64,000 nt of DNA from Aureobasidium sp. EXF-3400 (taxonomy: Eukaryota; Ascomycota; Dothideomycetes; Dothideales; Saccotheciaceae): NCBI GenBank assembly GCA_024195585.1, contig SWBL01000281.1, positions 1 through 64,000 on the forward strand. Direction: 5' to 3'. Positions within the stretch are counted from its first letter, which is position 1. Each line of letters opens with the position of its first letter. The notes below the pieces were generated by a model that was not told the DNA's origin, did not search any database, and saw only the letters and a list, made by a program, of their open reading frames with translations. A program made the position numbers and the translations under genes. Shown in pieces: positions 1 to 10,887 of the stretch.

Positions 1-547
1 GGAAGGCCTCCACGGCCTGAGGTGCCCTCTGTGGCCCTCAAAAGGTGGACTTGCAACTACTCAACCCCGCACGACGCCGACATCGCGCTTACGCTCCTTG
101 TCTTCTTACTGCATAAGATATCACAGTTGCAAGAGTAAGCTAATCTCAGCTTCCTCTAGACTGCAACTACGCTTCTCTTGCCATTGGTTGCAACCCTTGC
201 AAGTAAGCAGATAAGGTTAGCAAGGCATTTATCTTCTAGTTAAGCATACGGCTCTCCTTCTCCCGAAGATAAACATGCGTCTACCAAAAGTTGCAAGACA
301 GATCTAAGTGATCTCTCCTACTAGAGGAGCTTTAATCGATATAAGAAGGATATCCCTTCTTATAAGGAGACCGGACAGCATAGTACAACTAACATAGCAC
401 TTTAGCCTCTTTAAAACTTCTTTACACCCTCCGTTTATACAACTCTCTTACCTTCTAATGGATTCTAACTATTAATACGATCCTGTAACTAGCTACCACT
501 AGCCTAGAGGACCTGCAACTAGTCCGTAACAGTCTAATTAACCGATT
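1..547. other. Leader upstream of gag; 5' LTR or UTR remnant
   Basis: Mutated, stop-rich sequence precedes the gag start. The first 60 bases are GC-richer and look unmutated, whereas the rest already shows the CTAG-rich bias. Several TTGCAAC-type words occur here, as elsewhere in the element. I could not identify a primer-binding site or a matching LTR. Confidence 0.4.
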
Positions 548-1535
548 ATGGACCTCTTTACGGCTACCCGCGAAGAAATGACCGAGATTATTCGACGTTT
601 AGATGAATAGCGAAGAGCATAAGACGCTGCTTTTGCTGCCTTCTAGACTAGAGAACCCTCTAGTCCGTAGCCGTAATAGGTTCCCTCTCCGTAGCCTACG
701 GAGCTAATGCAATAGGACACTCCTCCTAAAACTAGTACTACAACTAGAGATTATAAGTTCCGTCCTAAAGTACCTATTTAGAAACCTCCTATTTTTAAGG
801 AGAAGATAAAGAATAAAGAAGTAGACAACTAGATCGACTAGATTAAGAATTAGATTAGTTTGTAAGAAGACTTTGTCTTTTATAGACCCTTACGCGATAA
901 CGAAAAGAATCGCCTTGTTACTTCCTATTTAGAGGGAGATCTATTTAGTTGCTAGTAAGAGCATATTAGAGTCAACTCTTTTGCTACGTAACTGTCTAAA
1001 ATCTAGTACCGTTATACTAATCTAGATTAGATGGAGATTAAAAAGAGACGCTTTAAGCATATAAGATAGACTGGTTTAGCTAGGGCTTTTACAAGGGACT
1101 TACAAACCCTTTCGCGTAAACTTATCCCTATCCTATCTCTAGAACATTTTCTTAGAAGGTATAGGGATAGCCTTCGAGAGGATGTAAGAGATGCTCTAGA
1201 CATATAGCTTTGTTTACCCTCGAATACTCTTACTAATGATTACATTAATAGAGCTATTGCTCTCGATAAGGTTTATTTCTGTTACCGCCGAAAGAACCAA
1301 AACGAGAATCTAAATGCAACTGTCGAATCGCTTAATGTAATAGGCGAGAAGAAGAAAGGCAAGGGTAGTGGTAAAGGTAAAGGCAAGTAGGACAAGTCTA
1401 AAGTCACTTACTACGCCTACAACAAGAAAGGTCACTACTCTAGCGAATGCCGTTTAAAAAACAAGTAGGTAGGGTTGCAACTAAGGCAACTTCCTTACCT
1501 ACTAAGGCCTCTTTCGAAGAAGAGAACCCGGATGT
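548..1535 (+). pseudogene. gag pseudogene of the Gypsy element
   Basis: The frame opens with ATG at 548 (MDLFTATREEMTEI) and can be followed through many in-frame TAG codons. The second half resembles a retrotransposon gag (EGDLFS, then EHIRV, VREDVRDAL-like helices) followed by a Gly/Lys-rich linker and a CCHC zinc knuckle at about 1409-1450. In that knuckle the two leading cysteines are tyrosine codons (TAC at 1409 and 1418) while the His and final Cys remain (NKKGHYSSEC). TGC-to-TAC is what RIP on the opposite strand would produce. Pol continues in another frame, so the live ancestor probably used frameshifting between gag and pol. Confidence 0.8.
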
Positions 1536-4500
1536 TAGTATAGACGTGAACGTAACCGCTAGATCTTCGACGAAAGAGGAGACTAAGTACTTTACCGCCC
1601 TAGATAGCGGTCTTCTTACGCTACACGGAACTGTTAGACCTCGTAACAATATCCGTAAGATTATCTTTACTCTTAATACTACAGCATCTAGAGTTTATAT
1701 ATTAGCTTTAAAAGCTAGAACCTTTTAGAAGAGTTCTATCATTCCTATTGCAACAAAGTTAATTGTTCTACCGAACGGATAGACTATTGTAATAAAGGAA
1801 GGACTCGAACTACCTTATTCCTTAGGGGATTAGTTAAGCATTCTTAAAGCTCGACTTATAGACTTTAAAGGATACGACGTTATCCTTAGATTGTCCTAGT
1901 TTATGAGACATAACCCTATTATTAATTAGCAGATTGACATAGTGCAACTAATTTAAGAAGACTCTCTTGTAACTTATGTCCTTAAATCTTAATTAAGAAT
2001 CTTTAATCTACAAGATAATAAGATTAAGGACGAGAGAGAACTACTATATGCACTTACTAACCCTGCAACTAATAGACATCTTAGTATAAGAAGAGCCCCT
2101 TTACTACTTATAGCATTACGTGCTTTCTCGGAGCCTATAACTAATAGCAAACCTACTATTATAACGCTCCTTCTCTTCGCCGTAGTCTTGCAAAAGTATC
2201 TATTGGTATTTAAAGAAGAATTACCTATAGGACTGCCGAAGAAGAGAGATATTGTCCATTTAATTAACACTAGAGAAGCAAAGCCTACGAACGTATAGGC
2301 TTATTCGTTAAATCCAATGTAGTTGTAAGAACAGTAGAAACAAATTAATATGCTATTATAACGAGGTCTTATCTAGGAATCCTCTTTACTATGGGGAAGT
2401 CCCGTACTATTTATACCTAAACCTAGTAATGAATGGAGAATGTGCGTTGATTTTCGTGCTCTTAATAAACTTACTAAGAAAAATGGATACCCCTTACCTC
2501 TCGTGCAAGACTACCTCGATGTACTTGCTAGAGCTGCTTGGTTTTCTAAGCTTGATCTTATCTCTAGATTCTAGCAATTGTTAATGGACCTAGACTCCGT
2601 TATAAAGACTACGTTTAATACTCGGTAGGGAAAGTATAAGTTTCTTGTTATGCCTTTTAGCCTCTACAACGCTCCTACAACTTTCTAAACCTTAATAAAT
2701 AAAGTCCTACGTCCTTTTCTAGGCAAGTTAGTTGTTATGTATCTTAATGACATTCTAATTTACTCTAAAACAAAGGAGGAACACGTAAAGCACTTACATA
2801 AAGTCTTTAAAGTGTTGCAACAAGAAGAACTCTTTGCCTCTACTAAGAAGTGTATAGTAGGAGTGCAAGAAGTTGAGTTCTGTGGACACCTTATTACGCT
2901 AAATCACACTTAACCTATGCAAGATAAGGTTAAAGTTATTAGGGATTAGCCTATCCCTTAAAATACGTAACAAGTTCGTTAGTTTTTAGGACTTGTAAGT
3001 TATTACCGCCGCTACATTTGTGGCTTCGTAAAACTTGCAGCCCCTCTTTCTAATTTGTTAAAGGAAGAAGATATAAATCTTCGTGCTATTAAGAAACGCC
3101 CTATTTAGTAGAACTTACAGTGTACTTATTCCTTTAATAAGTTAAAAGAATCACTTGTAACTAGACCCGTTTTAGTTGTACCTAACACTTTAAAGCCTTT
3201 CTAGATTGAAACAGATGCTTCTAAGTGGGCAATAGGTTTAGTTCTCTACCAAAATAGCGAGGATGACAAGTTACATCCTATTACATTTAGTGGGCGGAAA
3301 TTGAAAGCCGTAGAACTAAACTATCCTGTCTACGAGAAAGAAGGACTTGCAATTAAGGAAGCATTACGCACATGGACTATGTACATTCAAAACGGACATA
3401 AGATAGTTATTTTAACTAATCACGAAAGCCTAAAGTACTTATAGACCATAAAAACCCCTAGCAAGCGAGTTATAAGGTGGTTTAAGGAGTTTTCCGAGTA
3501 TAATATCGAGATTCGATATAGGAAAGGATCTAAAGCTATTGTTCCTAATGCTATATCGCGGCGCCCTGATTTTATAGGAAATACTCCTACAAATGTTATA
3601 GAACGTATTAACGCTATGCGGTTCTAAGTAGATGAAGAGATAGACTTTATAGATGCAATGATTGCTTTTTAACTCTCTAGTACACTTCTATAGGAAGAAC
3701 GCTTACAAAAGCTTATCTAAGAGAAGGCAATTAACCACACGGTTATTAATAATGATGGTACACTAGAGTTGTAATATATTCTGCTAGACAATAAGGGAGT
3801 TGCACCATATCTTGCACTAGAATTCCGCGCGGATTTCTTAGATTATATGCATTGTAACTACGGCTATTTCGGCTCCCCTAGTTTGCTTAGACACGTAGAG
3901 TCTAGAGCATGGTGGCCTTCCATTAAAAAGGACATTCAGTATTTTGGTAGACACTATCCTATTTATTAGATTACTTAAAAGAAGAGTAGCAAGGAGAATA
4001 AGACACGCTTCCATTAAGTTAATGTAGAGTTGCAACCATTCGAACGCTAGGCATTAGACGTTATTAGACCTATGCCTCCTTCTCTTAGTAGAAAGCAGTA
4101 TATGCTAACCGCTATTAATTATGCAACAAATTAGCCTATTGCAAAAGCAGTTAAGTCCGTAGACGACGAGACTACTGCTAAATTTATATATAAGGAAATC
4201 TATTACGCTTATAGATCACCGAGAGAGATTCTATCTAATAATGGTGCTAATTTTGTGTTAAGAGTTGTGCAACACCTTTGTAATAAGCTTAAGGCTAGGC
4301 ATTAGCTATCTTCTCCCTATCATCCGCGTGCAAATAGCAAAAATAAGAACCTTAATAGTATTCTTAGGTCTATTCTAACTAGAATGTATGTCGGGAACGA
4401 AGTCGCAATGTAGGAAGACTTCCTACTAGAAGCAGTCTCCTATTATAGAACTCGAATGCACTCCAGCATAGGTTTTAGCCCTTATTACCTAGTATATGGA

Positions 4501-5640
4501 CGTTATCCTCGCATTCTAGAGGATGAAAATTAACCTAGGCCGCTTAATATTCCTATTGCAGATCATGAGAAGAGACTTATAGTTATAAAACATGTAAGGC
4601 ACCTTATAAATGAAAAGCTCTTATAACGAGCTATCCGTGTAAAGCTTATAAACTCTTAAATTCTTAAGGAGCATGCCGGACTAGCTTTTAAAGAGAACGA
4701 GTAGGTCTTGTTGTAGAACCCTAAGGCTACTAAACTCGTTCCGAAATGGACTAGGCCTTACAAAATCCTAAAGGCACATTAGTTAGGCACCTATACATTA
4801 CAAACACCTAAAGGAAGAGTGTTGCGATATCTAACTTACGGCAATCGGCTTACAAAGGCTAATTGCACGAGTGTAACTAGCTTTTAGAACCGTCCGAATC
4901 CATTAGTAGAGAAGTTGCAAGTTAAACTAACTAGTTTATTAGTGCTTAACGCACTAGACAGCGAAGAATTAATAGTCCCTGATGTTAAGACGTAGTCTAC
5001 TCTATTAGAAGCTAAGTAGAGAAGACTATAGAACTTCGCCCTAGGATCTAATTATCGTTTAGGTGCACGAAGATTCCTAGTAGGGGAGGGAGACAAAGTT
5101 ATAAGATCTGCAACTAAGGTAGAAGACCTTAAAATCTCCTGTGGCGTTTATAAGTCGAGAAGACTAAAAGCCTATAAGAAGTCCGGAGGCTAAGAGGACG
5201 CTTAGATGGCGCCGGTAGAACTCGTTATCTAAGAAGCACTTATAAAAGCGGATAAACGACATAAGCAATACTAGGAAGAGGTGTTGTAAAAGAGAATCGA
5301 AGACGGCGACAAACTAAGAGACGAATTCAGCCGCCGCTAGCAGTGGAAAACTACTGCAATAGAGTCTCCAAACTTAAAAGAGGACTTAGTACTAATTGCA
5401 ACTACTATAACAGACATCTCTAAGCCTTTTAAGGCAAATGAGAAGAACTAGTATTCCTTGCGCATAAGAAGAACTCCTACTAAGAAGTTTAGAACGTAAA
5501 TTAAGTAAGGAAAATGTTATTGTAAGCTACTTTTAGCTGCTAGTTGTCTAAAAGAAGGCTAATGCCTAACTATTAGTACAAAATTAAGGAAGAGTTAGCA
5601 ACATTCTACTACTCTAAAAAAGGAAAAAGGATAAGCAACC
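1447..5640 (+). pseudogene. pol pseudogene: protease, RT, RNase H, integrase
   Basis: Protease-like sequence (LDSG near 1610, then YDVILRLS near 1875) is followed by reverse transcriptase from about 2160. RT landmarks are WGSPVLFIPKP (about 2390), WRMCVDFRALNKLTKKNGYP (about 2433) and the active-site box at 2740-2751, which reads YLND instead of YLDD: the first catalytic Asp is lost by GAC/GAT-to-AAT change. RNase H is marked by IETDASKWAIG (about 3205) and LTNHESLKYL (Asp of TDHESL changed to Asn). Integrase has its zinc-binding HHCC region near 3840-3980 and a core in which the second Asp is Asn (SNNGANFV, about 4235). The frame is that of 1447, different from gag. The C-terminal limit is approximate. 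Non-functional. Confidence 0.88.
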
Positions 5641-5759
5641 TTTTGCTATCTTAAAAAACAAAAGAAACCCTAGTTGTAACTATGCAACTAATAGAAACCA
5701 CTGTTGCAAATCAAAGATCCCTACAACTAGAAAAGAGAACCTAAAACCCTCTATAACAA

Positions 5760-6863
5760 CCTTTCCTCCTATCTTCTAACTCTTCTAGCACGCTCGATGA
5801 CATACCACTACTAGATAGTGTTAAGAATGTTAGTAGAAATAACCTGCCATCTAGTGTTTCTAATTCTAGTTCTGTTAAGGACCGACTTATTACTGTCCTT
5901 AGGGAGTTGCGAAGTAAGAGCCTAATTAAACATGTCTTCGAATGTAATATTAGCCTCTAAGATACTGCCGTCTACAAAGACATTAAGGTTAATGCGTAAC
6001 TAATGACGACCATTAGGGTAAGGAATGGTAAAGTTAGGGAACTCTAAGTTTCTAGCTATAATGTCCATGTTAGTAATTAGGATCTAAAGTTCCTCGTTAG
6101 GATTAAGGACAAGGCGAGAGAGAGCTCTAGTAGTTGTAGAAGGAGGGCTAACTGCAACTATAACAACGCGGCTAGAACTAGGTGCAACATAAGTTAGAGG
6201 TGTAACCTAAGTTATAGAAGAAGTAGGGCGACGATTAACTATAGGACCCATAAGATTGCCGTTCTAGAGAGAGCACCACTTGTATCTATTACTAAAGACA
6301 TAGTTAGTATAGGCACCGCTAAAGAGAGGACTAGTTACAGAAGTTATAGTAACATAATTACTAAAATTGCTACTTCTATCTCTGTAACGCTTATAGGCAT
6401 AACGGCCGGCGTTGACGGTGCGATCGTGTAAGGCATAGGCCATAGTTGTAGTGAGGGAGTAAGGTGTGTTAGTCTTTAACTAACCATTAGTCTTCTTAAA
6501 AGTGATTTCGTACGTAGGAGCTAGACTTTGACGGTTGTTGCGATCTAGGAAAGCAGCTGTCTTAACACTAAGTCTAATTTGTTCATTTGAATCTACAAGG
6601 GCCATAGCTAATTTATAGATCTAACGAACGAAGTTAAGGTCTAACTTCTAGAGAATTGCACCTATTACAAAAAGTTAGAGGCTATAACAAGATTAGAAAT
6701 GGATGCAACTCACGAATATTAGCAATCTGCTTAATAGTGTAGTGTCTAGAAGGACCGCCTTTGCTAGTAGGCTTGCGAGGAGGCTTGCCGCCGCTATTAC
6801 TACCGCGCTTGCTAGTACTAGTAAGGGAACTAGCGCTAGGACGTGCAATAGCCGCCGACATTG
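5760..6863 (-). pseudogene. Antisense coding region of unknown function, RIP-damaged
   Basis: On the minus strand an ATG at 6863 starts a basic, Ser/Thr/Gly-rich N-terminus (MSAAIARPSASS, then GKPPRKPTSKG). After an apparent intron at 6713-6641 (donor CGTGAGT, acceptor TTAG) a single frame continues for about 290 codons with only TAG stops, each explicable as mutated CAG or TGG. Recognisable stretches are MALVDSNEQIRLSV, TYEITFKKTNG, AGRYAYKRYRD and VTITSVTSPLFSG. I do not recognise the family. The one-sided stop pattern and the amino-acid composition argue for a former protein gene, not chance. It lies between integrase and the putative 3' LTR, so it may be an accessory antisense gene of the element or a separate gene caught in it. 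Confidence 0.5.
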
Positions 6864-7615
6864 TCATAGATAGTAAAAGTGATAAGAAGGAGTGTAAGAA
6901 ACTGTCGCGGATGTTGTTACGCGCAAAAAGAGTGCGCGTTATAGATAGAAAAGAGTGGGAATTAGTATGCAAGTAAAGAAGGCTTATTATAACTAATGAT
7001 GAAATGGAAGAACAGTGTGTAAGAGGAAGTGTAATGTGCAACTATTAAAGAAGAAAGTACTTAAGTAAGATTAAGAAGCTTAATTAAGTATAGAAGTTAA
7101 TGTTGTAGAGAAAGTTTAAGCTAGTTAGAGAGGCTGGTTTTATACCTCGATTTTCACGAGCTAGTAAGTGCAACTAACAGTTGCAACTAACTAAGGTATA
7201 AAATTAGGAAGTAAGAAACACGGAGCGTGCTTCTAATGTAGGCAGCTGCCACATGTGCTGTCGTTACAAGGAAGGAGCATGTAAAGTGAGATCTAAGAGC
7301 GAAGCAGTAGTTGTAGGCGACAAGGTCGCTGCCTAATGAGTGAAATTAGCTATAACGAATGTAATAAGTGCTTTAAGGGATGATTAAGGAAATGGAGGAG
7401 ACTAATGCTAACGCAATAATCGTTGCGGTAGAAGGGAAGTTTCTAAGATGAATCTTAGCCCTTAGATGTGCAACTCTGTTATAACTAGATAAGTCGTGAT
7501 GCAACTAGAGAAGTTGTTTCGTAACTAAGGTTTCTTCGAAACCTAACCATTATTTCCTTTATATTGTTGATTTCTATTGATATTGGCGACAATACTAGAG
7601 TAGGTGCTTTAGTCT

Positions 7616-7690
7616 AAGTAGGGGAGGATGTTATTGCGATGCCGGAGCTAAGGCTCTTCTTGGCGGATTGTGTATATAACCATGCCGTGC
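7616..7690 (+). other. Possible polypurine tract and 3' LTR start
   Basis: A purine run (AAGTAGGGGAGGA) ends at about 7628 and is followed by TGTTATTGCG, the usual polypurine-tract/TG-LTR arrangement of Gypsy elements. A TATA-like TGTATATAAC lies at about 7670. The LTR end and its partner were not found, so this is a suggestion only. Confidence 0.35.
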
Positions 7691-8255
7691 GCCAGTAGTC
7701 TAAAAAATCAAGTTCCTTTAGCAATCACAGGCATAAACTAGTATCTGTAATCATGACCCTAGCCCTAATATGATTCTCTATTTGTTCACCTAATCCACGA
7801 TTGAAATGCTCAATTATATATGGAGTATATCTCGAGTACTTTCATGCTTGCTGTCGATACATTCTTGAGGAGGGTTGGTATGATTTAGAGCTATGGATTC
7901 CACAGCCGGTCTTCGGAACGATTGCAGTCGTAAAAGTATAAGGGTGGAGGGCAGATTACTGCTGGACATAGCATCTTAGGTATCTCGTCCAATATAGCCC
8001 TAGGTCACATTTTAAACCGCCAGTCATACGGAGCAGACACGTTAGAACAGTCGAAGAGGAATTAGTTGTTAATAAGGATTAGTGCAAGGTCGTAGTCGAC
8101 AACGTAAGTCAAAGCCAGGGTGGCACCCGAAGCAAAGCCGACTTGAGCTCTCGAGAAACTCAGAAAATGAGAAACTTCCCAACAAGGCCTGCCTTGACCG
8201 TCGCCAGTGATGTGTACACCGAGCACTTTCCGAAGAACGCCCAATTACGAGGACT
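7691..8255. other. Gene-free spacer
   Basis: Normal-composition sequence between the dead retroelement and the 3' end of the AIM24-family gene. I see no gene, RNA or repeat in it. Confidence 0.5.
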
Positions 8256-9645
8256 CTATCCCTTGACCCTGCCCTCTGTGGCCAGCCATGTTGCGAACTC
8301 CACTGGATTGCGGGTTTGCATGAAGATGGTACTAGACAGAGTCAACAATGGATCGGAACATACGAAAAGGCAGACACATACCCTGGTCCTGTAAATTTGC
8401 ACACCAAGCCCTCGCTGGCACTCAGATTGGAAATTATCCCACCACTGGCAATACGCTCCAGGACGTACTTGGCATTCCATGCAACCAGGTGGCCGTTGTC
8501 GATGATGTACTTTTCGCCCGGTTGAAGCTACTTTGTGTCAGCATTGGGACCTATTCTGCAGGAAAATACACTCACGTCTTTTCGGATGATAGCACCCAAG
8601 CTGCTCACCCAAAGGATTCCGACACCGGACACCTTGTAGACAAAGAAGCCTTCGCCAGAAAACATGGCTTTGCTGAGCCCTTGAGCCTTGTAATCCTTTA
8701 TGACACCTGTGGTTGACTTCAGTAAGAGATGTGTTGTTCAGAAAGACAGAGCATAGCCTACCCTGAGTACAAGCCAAGAAAGCATCCTTGCCTACGTTCC
8801 ACGTTTCTTCTCCTGTAAGTCTGATATTGGTGATGTCGCCGAGAGAAGCGGGTGCGAGGAGAAGCTCGCCAGGACCAGTGTACGTAGATTGGGCCATATG
8901 ACCACCGGCAACCAACTTCTTGAAGGAGAACTTAATCGTACCTTGCAAGGTTATGGTCGGAGACATGGCAATCATAGCTCCTGGTTTGACGGTCAGAGGA
9001 CAGCCTATAGCAAGCTGGAGTGTGAGAATGGTATTCGTATCTCTGTGGCTGATTCTGTAGCTTCCTCCATTGAAAGTGCCCACATCGTCGACAGTCGCGC
9101 CTGCGCCGACGAAGTGTGTTTGTGGGGGTGCACCGCCGGGCATGTTGGCCGTCAGCGAGGTATTCAGCGATGGTCTCGCAGGCTCTTTTGCTTTGTCCAT
9201 TGTAGGCTTTGTGTCCTGAGGATGACCAGGGTAGTAAGGTAGTGACTGTTGCTGAGGTGAGACAGGGCTTGGCTCGTACTCATGTGCACCTATGCTGCCA
9301 GCAGGTGGAGGAGGTGATGCCGGAGGAGATACAAATTGTGTCTGAATAGGAGGTGGGGCAGAATTGTATGAGAAGCGATTGGTGTCTGGTGGGGGAGCAA
9401 AGTGGTGTTGCGGTGATGGCTGAGGTTGGGGAGATGGTGAGTAGGAGGGGTTCCCAGTGCTGTTGTGTTGGTCACCGCCTGGCGGAGGTGGATAGTGTTG
9501 TGTGTTGGTTGGAGGCGTGTTTGAGGTAGGAGGAGAGAAATAGCTCTGCTGCTCTGGGGAGGGTAGTGTCAGATTATATCGTTGTTAGTTGGTGGATGAA
9601 TTTACCTTGAGGAGGAGCTAGGATGTGTTCGTTAGCAATATTCAT
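8256..9645 (-). CDS. AIM24: AIM24/DUF124-family protein
   Basis: Five exons join cleanly: 9645-9606, 9553-8762, 8706-8576, 8527-8382 and 8331-8256, with introns of 48-55 nt, giving 394 residues. The ATG at 9645 starts [13 protein letters not shown]. Residues up to about 140 are Pro/Gln/Ser-rich and probably disordered. The rest is the AIM24 fold: [49 protein letters not shown], then [25 protein letters not shown], and a C-terminal [14 protein letters not shown]. Yeast Aim24 is a mitochondrial inner-membrane protein supporting MICOS and respiration, but this copy lacks an obvious presequence and resembles the shorter cytosolic-type paralogues seen in filamentous fungi. Family call is firm; mitochondrial role is uncertain. 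Confidence 0.88.
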
Positions 9646-10887
9646 CCTATCTCTTGCACAGATGATGGCTTACGAGGGAAGTATTGAGCTTGATTGCTCG
9701 ACATGATTGAAACAGCCTGACCGACCAAGGCAAGAACGATCCTTAACTTCTTGTGAGAGTACCTTCTCAGTCCAGTGCCTAGTTTACGAGACGAATGCAA
9801 TACCAGGACAATTGCAACACACACAACTCAACGAAGAGAGGTAAGAACAGAGAGAGAAACTTACACTAAGGTCACAGCACGGCGGCCGTCTTAGATTATT
9901 AAATACTCCCTACCTCGTAGCCTTGCGAGTCCGCTTGCAGGTCGCTGCGTGATACGATTGGAGCAGTGCCCCGCTGCCGCAAGCGCTGCCATCAGCGTCG
10001 GCGGTTACAGTCCTTGGCTGCGAGACATGTTCACCACTCTGGACCCGTATCTCGATGAATGTGCTACCCTCGTTCTTAGGTCTGAGAGACTGTATTCCTG
10101 AAAGTTTCGTGTCCTCGGTATGCGCAACATGCTCCGCCAATGCTCGGGTTGTTGCATCCCAGCCGATTGGTGCATATTCAGCATCGCTTAAACCAGTAAG
10201 ATCGCAATTGCAGACACAACGGGTCATCTGCGAATCCTTCTGACATCGTCTGATTTCGCAAGGCGCAATCTATCCAGATTACACGTCGGTACCTCCGGAC
10301 AAGCAGTATACAGCAATGACTTCAATTGGCTCCTTTTCAATTGTGAGTCAGCCCAGCGGCACCCCACACTTGAATACGATTACTTCTCAGACCCGTAAAG
10401 ACACCCCCAGTGACATGGGCACTCTCAACAGCAAAGTCGTCTATGATCAGGGGGTCTGTCATTCCGGGGGTGCCGCTGCTTCGACCCCCACATCCTTGAA
10501 TAGACCATTCCTGTTTGGGGACACCGCGATGGTTTGCTTTTGATTGGCCAATTCTGTACTCGAAGGAAGGAGATGAAGGCTTAGCTCCTCTTCGGTGACT
10601 CGACCGGGAGCACTTCATCTGACGGTATTTACCCAGCTCGTGTCCAGACTCGAGTTTCTTGGTCTTTTGTTTCCTATCATTCTTTTCGACAGTCTTCGCC
10701 CACCACCCGGAACCTCACGGTGTGGTCTTGTCAATAGAAGCGACCTACTGCAAAACCGCTGCCTTGATAGCAGCTGTATCATTCGCAGATTGCGAGTAAT
10801 TCTCTACTCATTTTGTTTCTACTCCTCAGAGAAATCAAAATTTCTTCATTTTCAAACCTCATTCAAGATCCGTACTCATTCTTAACA
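9646..10887. other. Divergent promoter region
   Basis: Shared upstream region of the AIM24-family gene (leftward) and the low-complexity gene at 10888 (rightward). The last 80 bases before 10888 are pyrimidine-rich and then A/C-rich, as is usual for fungal leaders. Short open frames occur but none has a recognisable product. Confidence 0.5.

Larger units (their letters stand above)
1..7690 (+). mobile_element. RIP-degraded Ty3/Gypsy LTR retroelement
   Basis: The segment reads as gag, then protease, reverse transcriptase, RNase H and integrase in the Ty3/Gypsy order, but is riddled with stops, mainly TAG and some TAA, at places where Gln or Trp is expected. This is the outcome of CpA-to-TpA change on both strands, the RIP signature. 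The word CTAG is extremely frequent while CCAG and CTGG are rare. Key catalytic residues are lost, so the copy cannot be active. The right border near 7690 is set only by the change in base composition. The 5' LTR was not recognised and probably lies partly outside the window. An additional coding region of opposite strand lies between pol and the putative 3' LTR. Family assignment is secure; exact ends are not. Confidence 0.9.

Noticed and set aside
9910..10227. Minus-strand open frame of 105 codons in the promoter region
   Set aside because: No recognisable domain, no leader or TATA, and it lies in the shared upstream region of two real genes.
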